Translations under genes and position numbers: made by a program
The notes under the pieces: model-generated
The model's input: only the letters and a program-made list of their open reading frames with translations
The model's database searches: none
What the model was told of the DNA's origin: nothing
Shown here: in pieces, positions 1-8,500 of the stretch
How positions within the stretch are numbered: position 1 is the stretch's first letter
Layout of the letters: each line of letters opens with the position of its first letter
DNA from: Aeromicrobium sp.
Lineage (GTDB): Bacteria > Actinomycetota > Actinomycetes > Propionibacteriales > Nocardioidaceae
Direction: 5' to 3'
DNA: 37,213 bases
Assembly: GCA_025965115.1 (NCBI GenBank)
Contig: JAOPXO010000180.1
Location: forward strand, 1-37,213

Positions 1-2
1 TA

Positions 3-848
3 CTTGCAGCCGATTCCCACTCGGTCACGGTCGAGCAGCGGGACGGTCGTACGGTCGTCATCCCGCTCGCCTCGGTGGTGACCTGGAAGGCCGTGCCGGA
101 CCGTCCGCTGCGACGCCGCGGCGCTTCCGCGATAGACCCAGCGGAGCTGACCCGCATCACCTCGCGCGGGTGGCCGGCGATCGAGTCCGTGCCGCTCGGC
201 GAATGGGAGCTCCGCGCGTCAGGCGGCTTCACCGGACGCGCCAATTCCGTGGCGGTGCACGGCTCCCCCGACGTCCCGTTCGATGCTGCGCTCGAGCGGG
301 TCAGTGGCTTCTATGCTGAGCGTTCCCTCCCGGCTCTGGCGCAGGTCGTTCTCGGCTCGGCCCGCGATCAGGCGTTCGCGTCTGCCGGTTGGCGGCCGAT
401 GGCGGGCTACTTCGGCGGCGCCGTCGTGCAGGTCGCCGACCTCGAACCGGCGTACGACGCCGACCCCGACGCCCGCATCAGCGCCACGGCAGACGATGAA
501 TGGCTCGACCACTACGGACGCGTCAACGATCCGGTCGCTGCCCGGGCCGTGATGGAGGCGCCGCCGACTGTCGGCTTCGTCTCGATCGGTGCCCCGATGG
601 TCGCGATCGGTCGGGTCGTCGTGACCGGCGAATGGGCCGGCCTCGCGTGCGTCGAGGTCGTGCCAGAGCGTCGGCGGCAGGGACTCGCTCGCCGCATCGT
701 CGACTCCTCACTCGCCTGGGCGGTCGAGCGTGGTGCCGACAAGGCCTATCTGCAGACCATGCGGTCGAATGAGGCTGCGCTCGCGCTCTACGAGGCGTAC
801 GGATTCGTCGATCATCACGACTACCGCTACGTCGAGCCGCCCAGCTAG
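3..848 (+). CDS. GNAT family N-acetyltransferase, 5' end cut by window edge
   Basis: The reading frame is open to the left edge of the window, so the ORF-track start (GTG at 75) is probably internal. The residues upstream of it (HSVTVEQRDGRTVVIPLASV) read like an SH3-like N-terminal domain seen on some actinobacterial GNAT proteins. The C-terminal half carries the acetyl-CoA-binding motif A (PERRRQGLARRI) followed by the typical NEAALALYEAYGF segment of the GNAT fold. It is probably a cytoplasmic acyltransferase using acetyl-CoA; the acceptor cannot be deduced. Its TAG stop overlaps the stop of the convergent VanW gene in a shared CTAG. The family assignment is firm and the substrate is unknown. 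Confidence 0.85.
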   Translation, partial: LAADSHSVTVEQRDGRTVVIPLASVVTWKAVPDRPLRRRGASAIDPAELTRITSRGWPAIESVPLGEWELRASGGFTGRANSVAVHGSPDVPFDAALERVSGFYAERSLPALAQVVLGSARDQAFASAGWRPMAGYFGGAVVQVADLEPAYDADPDARISATADDEWLDHYGRVNDPVAARAVMEAPPTVGFVSIGAPMVAIGRVVVTGEWAGLACVEVVPERRRQGLARRIVDSSLAWAVERGADKAYLQTMRSNEAALALYEAYGFVDHHDYRYVEPPS

Positions 849-2992
849 GGCTTCTTGCCACAGATGACGTGGTCGGCCGCTTGGTAGTGCGCCGTCTTGG
901 TCTCGGACTTGACCTTGATGCTGGATCCGGGGCGATAGAAGTAGCGGTAGACGTCGACGTCGAATCCGCCGACCGGATCCTGCGGCACGCACTTGTTGGT
1001 GTCGTCGTACTGCGTGCCCGGCGAGCGGAAGTTTCGCTTGGCCGACAGCCCTGCCTTGATGTCCCACACCTTGGTGCTCCACAGCTCGACGTGCATTTGA
1101 CCGGCCGACGACGCGGTGCCCGGCACGACCCAGGCGCGGATCAGCACGCCGTACTTGGTGGGGTTCTTGAACTGCATGTCGAGGCTGCCCCAATAGACAG
1201 TTGACTCGCGCCCGACCGGATAGCGGCTGATGTAGAACGCATGGGGGTGGTGCTCGACGTCGACCATGCCGCCGAAGAAGCCGGCGTTGTACGTCGTGGT
1301 CGCGACCTGTGAGACGCCGCCGCCGAGCTCCTCGCGGAACACGCCGCCGTTGATGACCGTACCCACCGTGAAGCCGTTGGCCACCGTGCGCTCGCCGACG
1401 GTCTTGTTCATGCTGTACGTCTCCCCCGGCTTGAGGATCGTGCCGTTGATGAGCTGCGCCGCGCGTCCTTGGTTCTGGTTCCGGTAAGGCGCGTAGGGGA
1501 AATCCGTCTCGAAGCTGCTGATCCGCTGGGTGATCTTGAGCGCCTTGGCGTCAGCCGTGGTGAGCAGCGGCTCGACGACCTTGGCCTTGATCGTGACCTT
1601 GCGGTCGTCGCCGGACTTCGCCAACACGGGGAGCAGCTTCTGGGCCATTTCAGCAGGTTGCAGGCCTACTCCCGGCTTGCCCGGGACGACGACCGGCTTG
1701 TTGTTCTCGATGCGCACCGTCGCGTCCACGGCCTTGGTGCCGATGCCCGTGGTGCTGTTCGTCAGCGGGCCGGCCAGCTTCTTGGGATCGATGTATGGGG
1801 TCAGCTTGCCGCTCTCGACGCGTACGACCAGTGCAGGCGCATAGGCCGTGACCGGCAGCGAGACCTTCTTCGCGCCAACCGCGATCGTGACGGGGCCGCT
1901 GACCGCTGGCTTGGCGTACGACGTCATCTCCGCGTCGAGCGCTTCGGCATCGACGGTCGGCTCGACCACGGACGTCGCGACGTGGACCGGCTTGGTGCTG
2001 ACGAGATATGCCGCACGGATTGCACTCGCGGTGTCAGCGCGGCTGACGGTGAGCCCTGGCTTGGGTGCACGGGCCTGCGGCTTGGCCTTCGGGAAGGTGA
2101 TCTGCGGCTCGACGACATCTTTGTTGACCGTCGCGCCGATCGAGCTGATGACGCTCTGCAGCTTCGAGTTGTCGACGTCGAGCGCCGGAGCGGTCTTGTG
2201 CGAGCCGAAGAACAGCCCGACGATGTCAGCGGGCTTCCAGCTCCGTGTGCCACCGGCCTTGTCGATCGTCCGGTCGAGGTTGAGGGCCAGGCCGGCGTCG
2301 GCTGGGGCGATGTGGAACTCGGAGTTGTCGTGGGTGAGCACCAGCGGGTCGGCGGCGTGCGGCGTGAGTGCCTTGTCGACCGCTGCACGGGCCGCGGACG
2401 GCGACATATCGCTGATGTCGACGGGTCCGATCGAGGCGTTGGCGGGCATCCGGGTGCCGGTCACGAAATAGCCTGCGACATACAAGGCCGCAACGACGGC
2501 GACGAGTCCCAGCACTGCGCGCCGACCCTTGTGGGTCTTGGTGGTGTCGCCGTCGTCGCTGGGCGGGGGCGGTTCGTCACCGAGGGGTGGTTCGGCGGCC
2601 CACCCGGGATCGGGGGTGTCCGCGATGGCCGTCTCGAGCGCGGGCTCCGGCTGAGGCTCGGGCGGTGGATCGGGCTCCAGCCGCTCGAGCACTGGTGCCT
2701 CGGCGCTGGCGGGCTCCTCGACGGGATCTGCCTCGGCTTCAGCCTCGGCGTCAACCTCAGCCTGCGGCTCGGCGCCAGGCTCGGCGTCAACCTGCGGCTC
2801 GGCCGCGCCCTCGGCTTCCTCCCGGGCGCCCACCGACGCGACGTCCTCGCTGTCACCGAGGTCGAACTCGACGTCCTCCTCGACGACCAGGCCCGGCTCG
2901 TCCGCGACATGATCTGCGGCGAGATCCGTCTCGGGCACCGGATCAACCGGAGCCTCGTCGGATTTCACGCCGTCATCAGGTTGATCGATCAT
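845..2992 (-). CDS. VanW-domain envelope protein with acidic cytoplasmic N-terminus
   Basis: The protein has 715 aa. Residues 1-155 are an acidic, Pro/Glu/Ala-rich region with no predicted fold. A single membrane segment follows at about 159-178, placing the rest outside the membrane. Two segments, around 230-300 and 440-485, resemble the putative peptidoglycan-binding domain found with VanW proteins. From about residue 490 comes a VanW domain with the signatures LKPGETYSMN and GGGVSQVATTTYNA. VanW domains occur in glycopeptide-resistance clusters and in many Gram-positive envelope proteins, but their biochemical role is unsettled. The ATG overlaps the flavin reductase stop by ATGA, so translation is probably coupled and this is the last gene of the mshB cluster. 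The long acidic tail is unusual. Confidence 0.88.
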   Translation of the reverse strand: MIDQPDDGVKSDEAPVDPVPETDLAADHVADEPGLVVEEDVEFDLGDSEDVASVGAREEAEGAAEPQVDAEPGAEPQAEVDAEAEAEADPVEEPASAEAPVLERLEPDPPPEPQPEPALETAIADTPDPGWAAEPPLGDEPPPPSDDGDTTKTHKGRRAVLGLVAVVAALYVAGYFVTGTRMPANASIGPVDISDMSPSAARAAVDKALTPHAADPLVLTHDNSEFHIAPADAGLALNLDRTIDKAGGTRSWKPADIVGLFFGSHKTAPALDVDNSKLQSVISSIGATVNKDVVEPQITFPKAKPQARAPKPGLTVSRADTASAIRAAYLVSTKPVHVATSVVEPTVDAEALDAEMTSYAKPAVSGPVTIAVGAKKVSLPVTAYAPALVVRVESGKLTPYIDPKKLAGPLTNSTTGIGTKAVDATVRIENNKPVVVPGKPGVGLQPAEMAQKLLPVLAKSGDDRKVTIKAKVVEPLLTTADAKALKITQRISSFETDFPYAPYRNQNQGRAAQLINGTILKPGETYSMNKTVGERTVANGFTVGTVINGGVFREELGGGVSQVATTTYNAGFFGGMVDVEHHPHAFYISRYPVGRESTVYWGSLDMQFKNPTKYGVLIRAWVVPGTASSAGQMHVELWSTKVWDIKAGLSAKRNFRSPGTQYDDTNKCVPQDPVGGFDVDVYRYFYRPGSSIKVKSETKTAHYQAADHVICGKKP

Positions 2993-3522
2993 GCTTTCTC
3001 CCCCAGGACGCTCTTCTCCGACTCCGGTCTTCGGACAATCGTGCCGTAGTGCGAGCGGTAGTACAGCAGCGGATCGTCGACGCCGTCGCGGACGCCGGCA
3101 CCCGTGACTGCGCCGACCAGGATCGTGTGATCGCCACCGTCATGGGTGGCCTCGGTCGTGCACTCCAGCCACGACAACGATTCGTCGAGCAACGCCGCCC
3201 CAGAGGCCTCCCGGTGGTAGGCAACACCCTGCAGCTGGTCGTCGAGCGGACGTCCACGGTTGGCCAACCATGCCGACGCGGCGAGGCCTTCTTCGGCAAG
3301 GATCGACACCGCCCAGAAGCCCGACTCGAGCACCGCCTCGTGGAATCGACTCGTCTTGTGAGAGCACACGAGCACGAGGGGAGGATCGAGCGAGACCGAC
3401 GTGAATGCGCTCGCGGTCATGGCGTGATCGGTGCCGTCAAGGACCGTCGACACGACGGTCACACCGCTGGCGAACCGACTCAACGCGCCGCGAACCGCAC
3501 TGGTCTCCACCGCCGCGGTCAT
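2989..3522 (-). CDS. Flavin reductase family protein
   Basis: This 177-aa protein has the FMN-binding split-barrel pattern of flavin reductases: an N-terminal FASGVTVVST, then AMTASAFTSVSLDPPLVLVC and a C-terminal region with SHYGTI. Such proteins reduce FMN or FAD with NAD(P)H for a partner monooxygenase, or bind flavin themselves. No monooxygenase partner is adjacent. It overlaps the upstream membrane-protein gene and the downstream VanW gene by ATGA at both ends, which suggests an operon. A TAGTCT hexamer also lies exactly six bases before the ATG, inside the end of the preceding gene, so an internal leaderless promoter is possible. The family is confident; the physiological substrate is not known. 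Confidence 0.88.
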   Translation of the reverse strand: MTAAVETSAVRGALSRFASGVTVVSTVLDGTDHAMTASAFTSVSLDPPLVLVCSHKTSRFHEAVLESGFWAVSILAEEGLAASAWLANRGRPLDDQLQGVAYHREASGAALLDESLSWLECTTEATHDGGDHTILVGAVTGAGVRDGVDDPLLYYRSHYGTIVRRPESEKSVLGEKA

Positions 3523-3869
3523 TGCTCAAGACTAGGAGTTCGTACCGCTCCCACCACGATGACCCCCAGGCATCCGGCGATGAACGCCCAGCCCAGCCAG
3601 TCGGTAGTGACGAGATAGCTGTGGCCGGGCGAGTACTGGTACCACAGCTGCAGCCCCGTCAGCGCCGCTGCCCAGCCGAGGCCGAGCCAGGCTCCGCCCA
3701 GACGGGTGACGCCCATCGCCGCTCGCACCACGGCGATCGTGGCACCGAGGACCAGCACCAACCCCCACGGCCACGTGACGCCGTGGGCGTACGCGGCCTG
3801 TCGATGCACGAGGGCGCCGACAAGGCAGAGGTACGCCCCGACGATGACAAGGGCAACGCGTATGAGCAC
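3519..3869 (-). CDS. Small four-helix membrane protein next to mshB
   Basis: The protein has 116 aa and starts at GTG. Four hydrophobic segments are visible: LIRVALVIVGAYLCLVGALV, WPWGLVLVLGATIAVVRAA, LGGAWLGLGWAAALTGLQLW and LGWAFIAGCLGVIVVGAV. It looks like the short membrane protein (DUF6113 type) found beside mshB in other actinomycetes; that link is from memory of gene neighbourhoods and untested here. It lies 16 bases after mshB and overlaps the flavin reductase start by ATGA, so it is most likely co-transcribed. No catalytic motif is visible and no function is claimed. Confidence 0.75.
   Translation of the reverse strand: MLIRVALVIVGAYLCLVGALVHRQAAYAHGVTWPWGLVLVLGATIAVVRAAMGVTRLGGAWLGLGWAAALTGLQLWYQYSPGHSYLVTTDWLGWAFIAGCLGVIVVGAVRTPSLEQ
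3529..3534 (-). promoter_or_regulatory. Candidate internal -10 box (TAGTCT) for flavin reductase
   Basis: TAGTCT stands six bases upstream of the ATG at 3522, the distance expected if transcription starts on the A of the ATG. It lies in the coding end of the upstream gene, so codon constraints could also explain it. Confidence 0.4.
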
Positions 3870-3885
3870 TGGAGTCGGGCAGCCG

Positions 3886-4791
3886 CTAGATTCCGGCGAA
3901 CAGGTCTTCCTCGAAGCCGTTGGCTCCGACTGGTCCGCGTACGCCCTTGGCCAGGCGGTAGAACTCCGTGCCCCACACCTGATTGCCCAGATTGTTCGAG
4001 AGCGCGAAGAACGGGCCGTCGACGGTGATCTGTGTGGCGTGCGCCTTCATGGCCTCCATCTTGGCGTCGGCGTAGTCGTTGGCGTCGACCACGGCGTCGA
4101 GCTCCTCATCGCTGCTGCCCCACGGGATGTTGTCGGGCTCCCAGCCCTCGAATGTCGTGGTGTCGCCGGCCGCGCGAAGCGCGCGGATCCCTTCGCCAAC
4201 CTGCGACTTCGACATCGCCGTCCAGTAGATCTTGGACACGTCCCAGGCCTCGCCGAGCTCGGGCTTGTAGGAGCGTACGGCGGCCAGTGCAACGGCGTAG
4301 GTCGTGACCCGGTGCGCCTGGATGTGATCGGGGTGGCCGTAGTTGCCGAACTCGTCGTACGTCACCACGACCTGCGGCCTGACCTCACGAATGATCTCCA
4401 CCAACAGATTGGCCGCCACGGTCAGATCGGCGTGCCAGAACGTGTCAGGGCGGGTGTCATCGGCGACTGTGGCCGCGCCGTTGTCGTCCCACTTCATGCC
4501 CGAGTCGCGGAAATGACCGGGGCCACCGAGGAAGCGGTGGTCCGTGACACCAAGCACCTTCATCGCGAGGTTGAGCTCCTCGATGCGATGTTCGCCGAGG
4601 GTGTCGTCCCTGTCGGCGGCCAGGTGCGCCAGCTCCGGGATCAGCACCTCGCCCTCCTCGCCCAGCGTGCACGTGACGAGCGTGACCTGCACGCCCTCCG
4701 CGACGTACTTGGCCATCGTGGCGCCGTTGCCGATCGTCTCGTCGTCCGGATGGGCGTGGACCAGCAGGATGCGGCGATCGCTCGAAGTCAT
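3886..4791 (-). CDS. mshB: N-acetyl-GlcN-inositol deacetylase of mycothiol synthesis
   Basis: The protein has 301 aa, the usual length for MshB. It has the zinc-binding AHPDDE motif at residues 13-18 and the second metal/catalytic segment GHPDHIQAHR near residue 150. MshB removes the acetyl group from N-acetyl-glucosaminyl-myo-inositol, the second dedicated step of mycothiol synthesis, in the cytoplasm. The related mycothiol-conjugate amidase (Mca) shares the fold. The length and the neighbouring small membrane protein favour MshB, but Mca is not excluded by eye. A TAGCCT hexamer six bases before the ATG suggests a leaderless transcript of its own. The upstream phosphatase gene ends 20 bases away and could also read through. 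Confidence 0.87.
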   Translation of the reverse strand: MTSSDRRILLVHAHPDDETIGNGATMAKYVAEGVQVTLVTCTLGEEGEVLIPELAHLAADRDDTLGEHRIEELNLAMKVLGVTDHRFLGGPGHFRDSGMKWDDNGAATVADDTRPDTFWHADLTVAANLLVEIIREVRPQVVVTYDEFGNYGHPDHIQAHRVTTYAVALAAVRSYKPELGEAWDVSKIYWTAMSKSQVGEGIRALRAAGDTTTFEGWEPDNIPWGSSDEELDAVVDANDYADAKMEAMKAHATQITVDGPFFALSNNLGNQVWGTEFYRLAKGVRGPVGANGFEEDLFAGI

Positions 4792-4797
4792 GGCTCA

Positions 4798-4803
4798 AGG
4801 CTA
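4798..4803 (-). promoter_or_regulatory. Candidate leaderless -10 box (TAGCCT) of mshB
   Basis: TAGCCT followed by exactly six bases and the mshB ATG fits the TANNNT actinobacterial -10 with transcription starting at the A of the start codon. It lies in the 20-base gap after the phosphatase gene. No Shine-Dalgarno sequence is present. Confidence 0.55.
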
Positions 4804-4811
4804 CTGGGGGC

Positions 4812-5954
4812 TCAACCCTCTGGTATTGCTCGCCGGTCGCGCGACCGTTGCTGAGACTCGCGTATCGCCTTCGGGGGCCCTGTCTCGGTCGCCTCGGCCA
4901 CGGTCGGGGATTCCCGAATCTGCACGAGGACGAGCGCGACGTCGTCCCGGATGTGCCCGCCGAGATACTTTCTGAGCGCTTCGACCAAGACCCTCAGGGC
5001 ATCGTCAAGGTCGCCGGTCCCCAGCTGCGCCAGGTGCTGCTCGAGCGGGAAGAACACGTCTTTGCGGTTGCGCGCCTCGACCAGCCCGTCGGTGTAGAAC
5101 AGCAGCCGATCGCCCGGCACGACGGTATGGACGGTCAGCCCGGGATTTGCACCCAGACCCAGCGGTGGCGTCGTCGGGCCGGTGTCCAGCAGCACACCCT
5201 TCGAGCGCCGGATCAGGTACGGCGGGTGGTGGCCGCAATTGGCGAATGTGACATCGTCTTCGCCGAACTCGGCCACCAGGGCGGTGGTGAACTCCTCGTC
5301 CTCGACAACGCGCCCGATCACATCGTCAAGGGCCCGCGCCACGGCGGCGACATCGGGCTCCTTGTAACCGGACTGGCGAAATGCACCCAACGCCGTCGCG
5401 GCCGTTCTGACTGCGTCGAGTCCCTTGCCTCGCACGTCACCGATGATCAGCCGAGTTGCCGACGGGGTCGCCACGAATTCGTACAGATCGCCGCCGACCA
5501 TCGCGTCCTGCGCGGCTGACACGTATCTCACCGCGACGTCGAGCGGACCGATCGAGGCTGGTGGCGGCCGCAGCACGGCCTCCTGGGCGGTCTGGGCGAT
5601 CGCGGTGATGCGGGTGAGTCGCGCTTCACGCCTCCCGCGATTGTGAGCGGACCATACCGCCAGCAAAGCCGTGACCGCGCAGACGATGACTCGGACCGTC
5701 CAGTCGCGGGCGCCGAAGGAGTCATGCCACGCGCCTGCTCCGACGGCGGCCACGATGGAGACGAGAGCCACCACGGCGGTCCGCCGAGTCGTGGTGAACA
5801 TCGACGCGACAATCGCACCGATTGCGTAGGTGCCGGCCAGCTGGACACCGGTCGCCACGTCGATGCCGATCGTGGCCAGGGTCGCGCACAGACCACTGGT
5901 CAGGCCCCAATCCTCTTCGGCCTTCTCGACTGAGGTCGTCCGCGGCGGCCGCAT
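4812..5954 (-). CDS. Membrane PP2C/SpoIIE-type serine/threonine phosphatase
   Basis: I chose the ATG at 5954 (380 aa) over the longer track ORF because GGGAGG stands eight bases before it; starts at 5990 or 6041 lack a good ribosome site, and the one at 6041 would run into the divergent peptidase gene. Three to four hydrophobic segments fill about residues 20-110. A SpoIIE/PP2C catalytic domain follows with GGDLYEFV, IGDVRGKGLDAV, ANCGHHPPYLI, FYTDGLVEARN and the metal-binding DDVALVLV near the end. Members of this RsbU-like group dephosphorylate anti-anti-sigma factors in partner-switching cascades. No sigma, STAS or kinase partner is encoded in the window, so its target is unknown. Confidence 0.88.
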   Translation of the reverse strand: MRPPRTTSVEKAEEDWGLTSGLCATLATIGIDVATGVQLAGTYAIGAIVASMFTTTRRTAVVALVSIVAAVGAGAWHDSFGARDWTVRVIVCAVTALLAVWSAHNRGRREARLTRITAIAQTAQEAVLRPPPASIGPLDVAVRYVSAAQDAMVGGDLYEFVATPSATRLIIGDVRGKGLDAVRTAATALGAFRQSGYKEPDVAAVARALDDVIGRVVEDEEFTTALVAEFGEDDVTFANCGHHPPYLIRRSKGVLLDTGPTTPPLGLGANPGLTVHTVVPGDRLLFYTDGLVEARNRKDVFFPLEQHLAQLGTGDLDDALRVLVEALRKYLGGHIRDDVALVLVQIRESPTVAEATETGPPKAIRESQQRSRDRRAIPEG

Positions 5955-6004
5955 GCCGGAATCCTCCCAGACAGCGGGCTCAGGCGACATGGTTGGATCA
6001 AGAG

Positions 6005-8098
6005 ATGACCGTGTCCTACCCCCGCCTGGCCGCTCGCACATTGCGATTCACCCTCGGCATACCGCGCAATCTCACGATCTCGCCCGATGGCGGCACGGTC
6101 CGATTCATCCGCACACCTGATGGGGTTACCCGCACGGGTCAGCTGTGGGAGTACGACGTCGCGACAGCGACCGAGACCCTGCTCGTCGACCCGGACGCCC
6201 TGCTGGGCGAGGCCGGTGAGGAGCTGTCCGCGGAGGAGCGATCCCGCCGTGAGCGCAGTCGCGAATCGGCCGCCGGAGTCGTGGCCTACGACGAGGACGA
6301 CACCGGTCGCTGGGCCTGCTTGGCACTGTCGGGCCAGCTCTGGTCCGTGCACCTCGGCGTCAAGGCCGTGCACTCCTTGCCGAGCGTCGGGGCAGTCATC
6401 GATCCCCGCCTCGACCCCACCGGCCGGCTGATCGCCTACGCCTCCGGGAGCGCGCTCCGGGTGATTGGTGTGGATGGGAAGGGCGAGCGCGCGCTGGTCT
6501 CCGCCGAGTCCGACACCGAGGTATGGGGTCAGGCCGAGTTCATCGCGGCCGAGGAGATGGACCGCTTCCGCGGCTTCTGGTGGGCGCCCGATGGTCAGTC
6601 GTTGCTGGTCGAGCGCTTCGACGACGCACCCGTGCAGACGTGGCACATCGCCGACCCCGAGCACCCTGACCGCGAGCCCGTCGCCCGGCACTATCCCGCA
6701 GCCGGCACCCCCAACTCACTCGTCACGTTGTGGCACGTCGACCTCGACGGCAACCGCACCGAGGTCGAGTGGGACCGCGCGGCATACGAATATCTCGGGC
6801 GGGTGACCTGGACCTCGCACGGCGACCCGGTGATCCAGGTGTTGAGCCGCGACCAGCGGTCGTCCCAGATCCTGACCGTCGACGTGGCCTCTGGGCGTAC
6901 GGAGGTGATCCGCGAGCTGACCGACCGTGCCTGGGTCGAACTGTCCTCGGCGCCGAGATTTGCGCCGGGTGGTCGACTCGTCACGGTCGAGGACGTCGAC
7001 GGCTGGCGTCGCGTTGTCGTCGACGGCTCGCCCATCACCCCGGACGAGTGGCAGGTCCGCGGGATCGTCGATGTCTTCGAGGACTGTGTCGTCGCCACCG
7101 CCTCGCACGAGGCCACCGAGGTGCAGGTCGTGCGTTTCGGCCTCGACGGCTCCGTCACCCTGATCACCGAGGGGGCGGCCGTGCACGGCGCGCTGATCGG
7201 CGGCCCGACCACGGTCATCACCCGGTCAGGGCTCGAGAAGGTCGGCACCACGGTGTTCGTGCACCGTGAGGGCGAGGAGCCCGCCGAGATCCGAGTCGTG
7301 GCCGAGCCGGCACCGCACGAACCACGCGTCCAGATGTTGCAGGCCGGCAAGCGCGATCTGCGCACGGCCGTGCTGTTCCCTCGTGATCACCAGCCAGGCT
7401 CGACTCGACTGCCAGTGTTGATGGATCCGTATGGCGGACCTCACGCCCAACGCGTACTCGCCTCCGCCCGCGTGTTTCTCGAGGCCCAGTGGCTGGCTGA
7501 CCAGGGATTCTGCGTCATCGTCTCGGACGGCCGGGGCACCCCGGGGCGTGACTATGACTGGGAGCGTGAAGTGCAGGGCGACTTCGCCGGGGTCACCCTC
7601 GATGACCAGGTCGACGCGCTCGCCGCAGTTGCCGAGCAGTACCCCGACGACATCGACACCACCCGTGTCGGCATCACCGGCTGGTCATATGGCGGCTACC
7701 TCGCCGCGCTGGCCGTGCTCCGACGCCCCGACGTGTTCCACGCGGCGGTCGCTGGCGCACCCGTGACGGAATGGCGGCTCTACGACACCTGCTACACCGA
7801 GCGCTATCTCGGCGATCCCACCACTCAGCCGGACGTTTATGACGCCAACTCGCTGCTGCCCCTGGCGCCTGGCCTCGAACGACCGCTGATGATCATCCAC
7901 GGCCTTGCCGATGACAATGTCGTGGCCGCCCACTCGCTGCGGCTGTCATCCGCCTTGCTCGCGGCGGGCCGGCCGCACACGGTGCTGCCGCTCTCCGGGG
8001 TCACTCACATGACTCCGCAGGAGGTCGTCGCCGAGAACCTCAAGCTGTTGCAGATCGACTTCCTCAAGAACGCCCTCGGCGTCCCGAACGACGCCTAG
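6005..8098 (+). CDS. S9 family peptidase, dipeptidyl peptidase IV-like
   Basis: The track ORF begins far upstream inside the divergent gene; the ATG at 6005 (697 aa) gives the family-like N-terminus MTVSYPRLAARTLRF. The N-terminal beta-propeller half ends in a DPP IV-type double glutamate, AAEEMDRFRGFWW, which in DPP IV anchors the substrate N-terminus. The C-terminal alpha/beta hydrolase domain has Ser561 in GWSYGG, Asp636 in HGLADDNV and His668 in GVTHM, with the triad spacing of DPP IV. It should release dipeptides from peptide N-termini. No signal peptide is visible, so it is probably cytoplasmic. Its stop shares CTAG with the convergent small gene. Confidence 0.9.
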   Translation: MTVSYPRLAARTLRFTLGIPRNLTISPDGGTVRFIRTPDGVTRTGQLWEYDVATATETLLVDPDALLGEAGEELSAEERSRRERSRESAAGVVAYDEDDTGRWACLALSGQLWSVHLGVKAVHSLPSVGAVIDPRLDPTGRLIAYASGSALRVIGVDGKGERALVSAESDTEVWGQAEFIAAEEMDRFRGFWWAPDGQSLLVERFDDAPVQTWHIADPEHPDREPVARHYPAAGTPNSLVTLWHVDLDGNRTEVEWDRAAYEYLGRVTWTSHGDPVIQVLSRDQRSSQILTVDVASGRTEVIRELTDRAWVELSSAPRFAPGGRLVTVEDVDGWRRVVVDGSPITPDEWQVRGIVDVFEDCVVATASHEATEVQVVRFGLDGSVTLITEGAAVHGALIGGPTTVITRSGLEKVGTTVFVHREGEEPAEIRVVAEPAPHEPRVQMLQAGKRDLRTAVLFPRDHQPGSTRLPVLMDPYGGPHAQRVLASARVFLEAQWLADQGFCVIVSDGRGTPGRDYDWEREVQGDFAGVTLDDQVDALAAVAEQYPDDIDTTRVGITGWSYGGYLAALAVLRRPDVFHAAVAGAPVTEWRLYDTCYTERYLGDPTTQPDVYDANSLLPLAPGLERPLMIIHGLADDNVVAAHSLRLSSALLAAGRPHTVLPLSGVTHMTPQEVVAENLKLLQIDFLKNALGVPNDA

Positions 8099-8361
8099 TC
8101 CTTGAGGCGTTTTGGTTCGCCGGGGAGGTTGAGCGGTTCGGCGGGCAGGTGCTCGTCGCCGGGCATCCAGCCGCCGTAGACGTCAACCATCTCGATGACA
8201 CGGTCGTCAAAGGGTTCGACCAGCAGCACCCAGGCGTGGTCGGCGGAATCGTCCTCTCCGGCAAATGCCTCGCGCCGGAGCGTTGTCGCATAGCCCTCGG
8301 CCTCGAGCGCCGTCATCAGCTCGACGGCATCATCATCGGCGTCGAAGTAGATCGCACTCAT
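8095..8361 (-). CDS. Small acidic hypothetical protein
   Basis: The track ORF of 144 aa is too long at its start; the ATG at 8361 has GGAGG seven bases upstream and gives an 88-aa protein beginning MSAIYFDADDDAVELM. It is acidic, lacks membrane segments and has a compact alternating pattern (ATTLRREAFAGEDDSADHAW, LLVEPFDDRVIEMVDVYGGW). I do not recognise a family. The gene converges with the S9 peptidase and shares CTAG at the stops. Confidence 0.7.
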   Translation of the reverse strand: MSAIYFDADDDAVELMTALEAEGYATTLRREAFAGEDDSADHAWVLLVEPFDDRVIEMVDVYGGWMPGDEHLPAEPLNLPGEPKRLKD

Positions 8362-8414
8362 ACCGCAGCCTCCGTCTATAACCCACGATACGGCGACAGC
8401 GGCATGACCCCGGT

Positions 8415-8447
8415 CCCATGATTCACTCGCTCGCGCTCGCTCATGGG
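8415..8447. repeat. 33-base palindromic element between divergent genes
   Basis: CCCATGA and TCATGGG form perfect seven-base arms around a 19-base core made of CTCGC-type units (CTCGCTCGCGCTCGC) that is itself partly self-complementary. It lies in the 139-base gap between the small hypothetical gene and the FAD oxidase. GAGCGAGCG-type dispersed palindromes are known in actinobacterial genomes, and this resembles one. No second copy was noticed in the window. Confidence 0.5.
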
Positions 8448-8500
8448 CGAGAACATATCGCGCTGCGTTGAGCCCGACCAGCAGGCGGCACACTGAACCC

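Noticed and set aside
1469-3049. 526-aa open frame antisense to the VanW gene
   Set aside because: It mirrors the VanW frame in high-GC DNA, has an Arg/Gly/Asp-rich composition without domains, and VanW is clearly coding.
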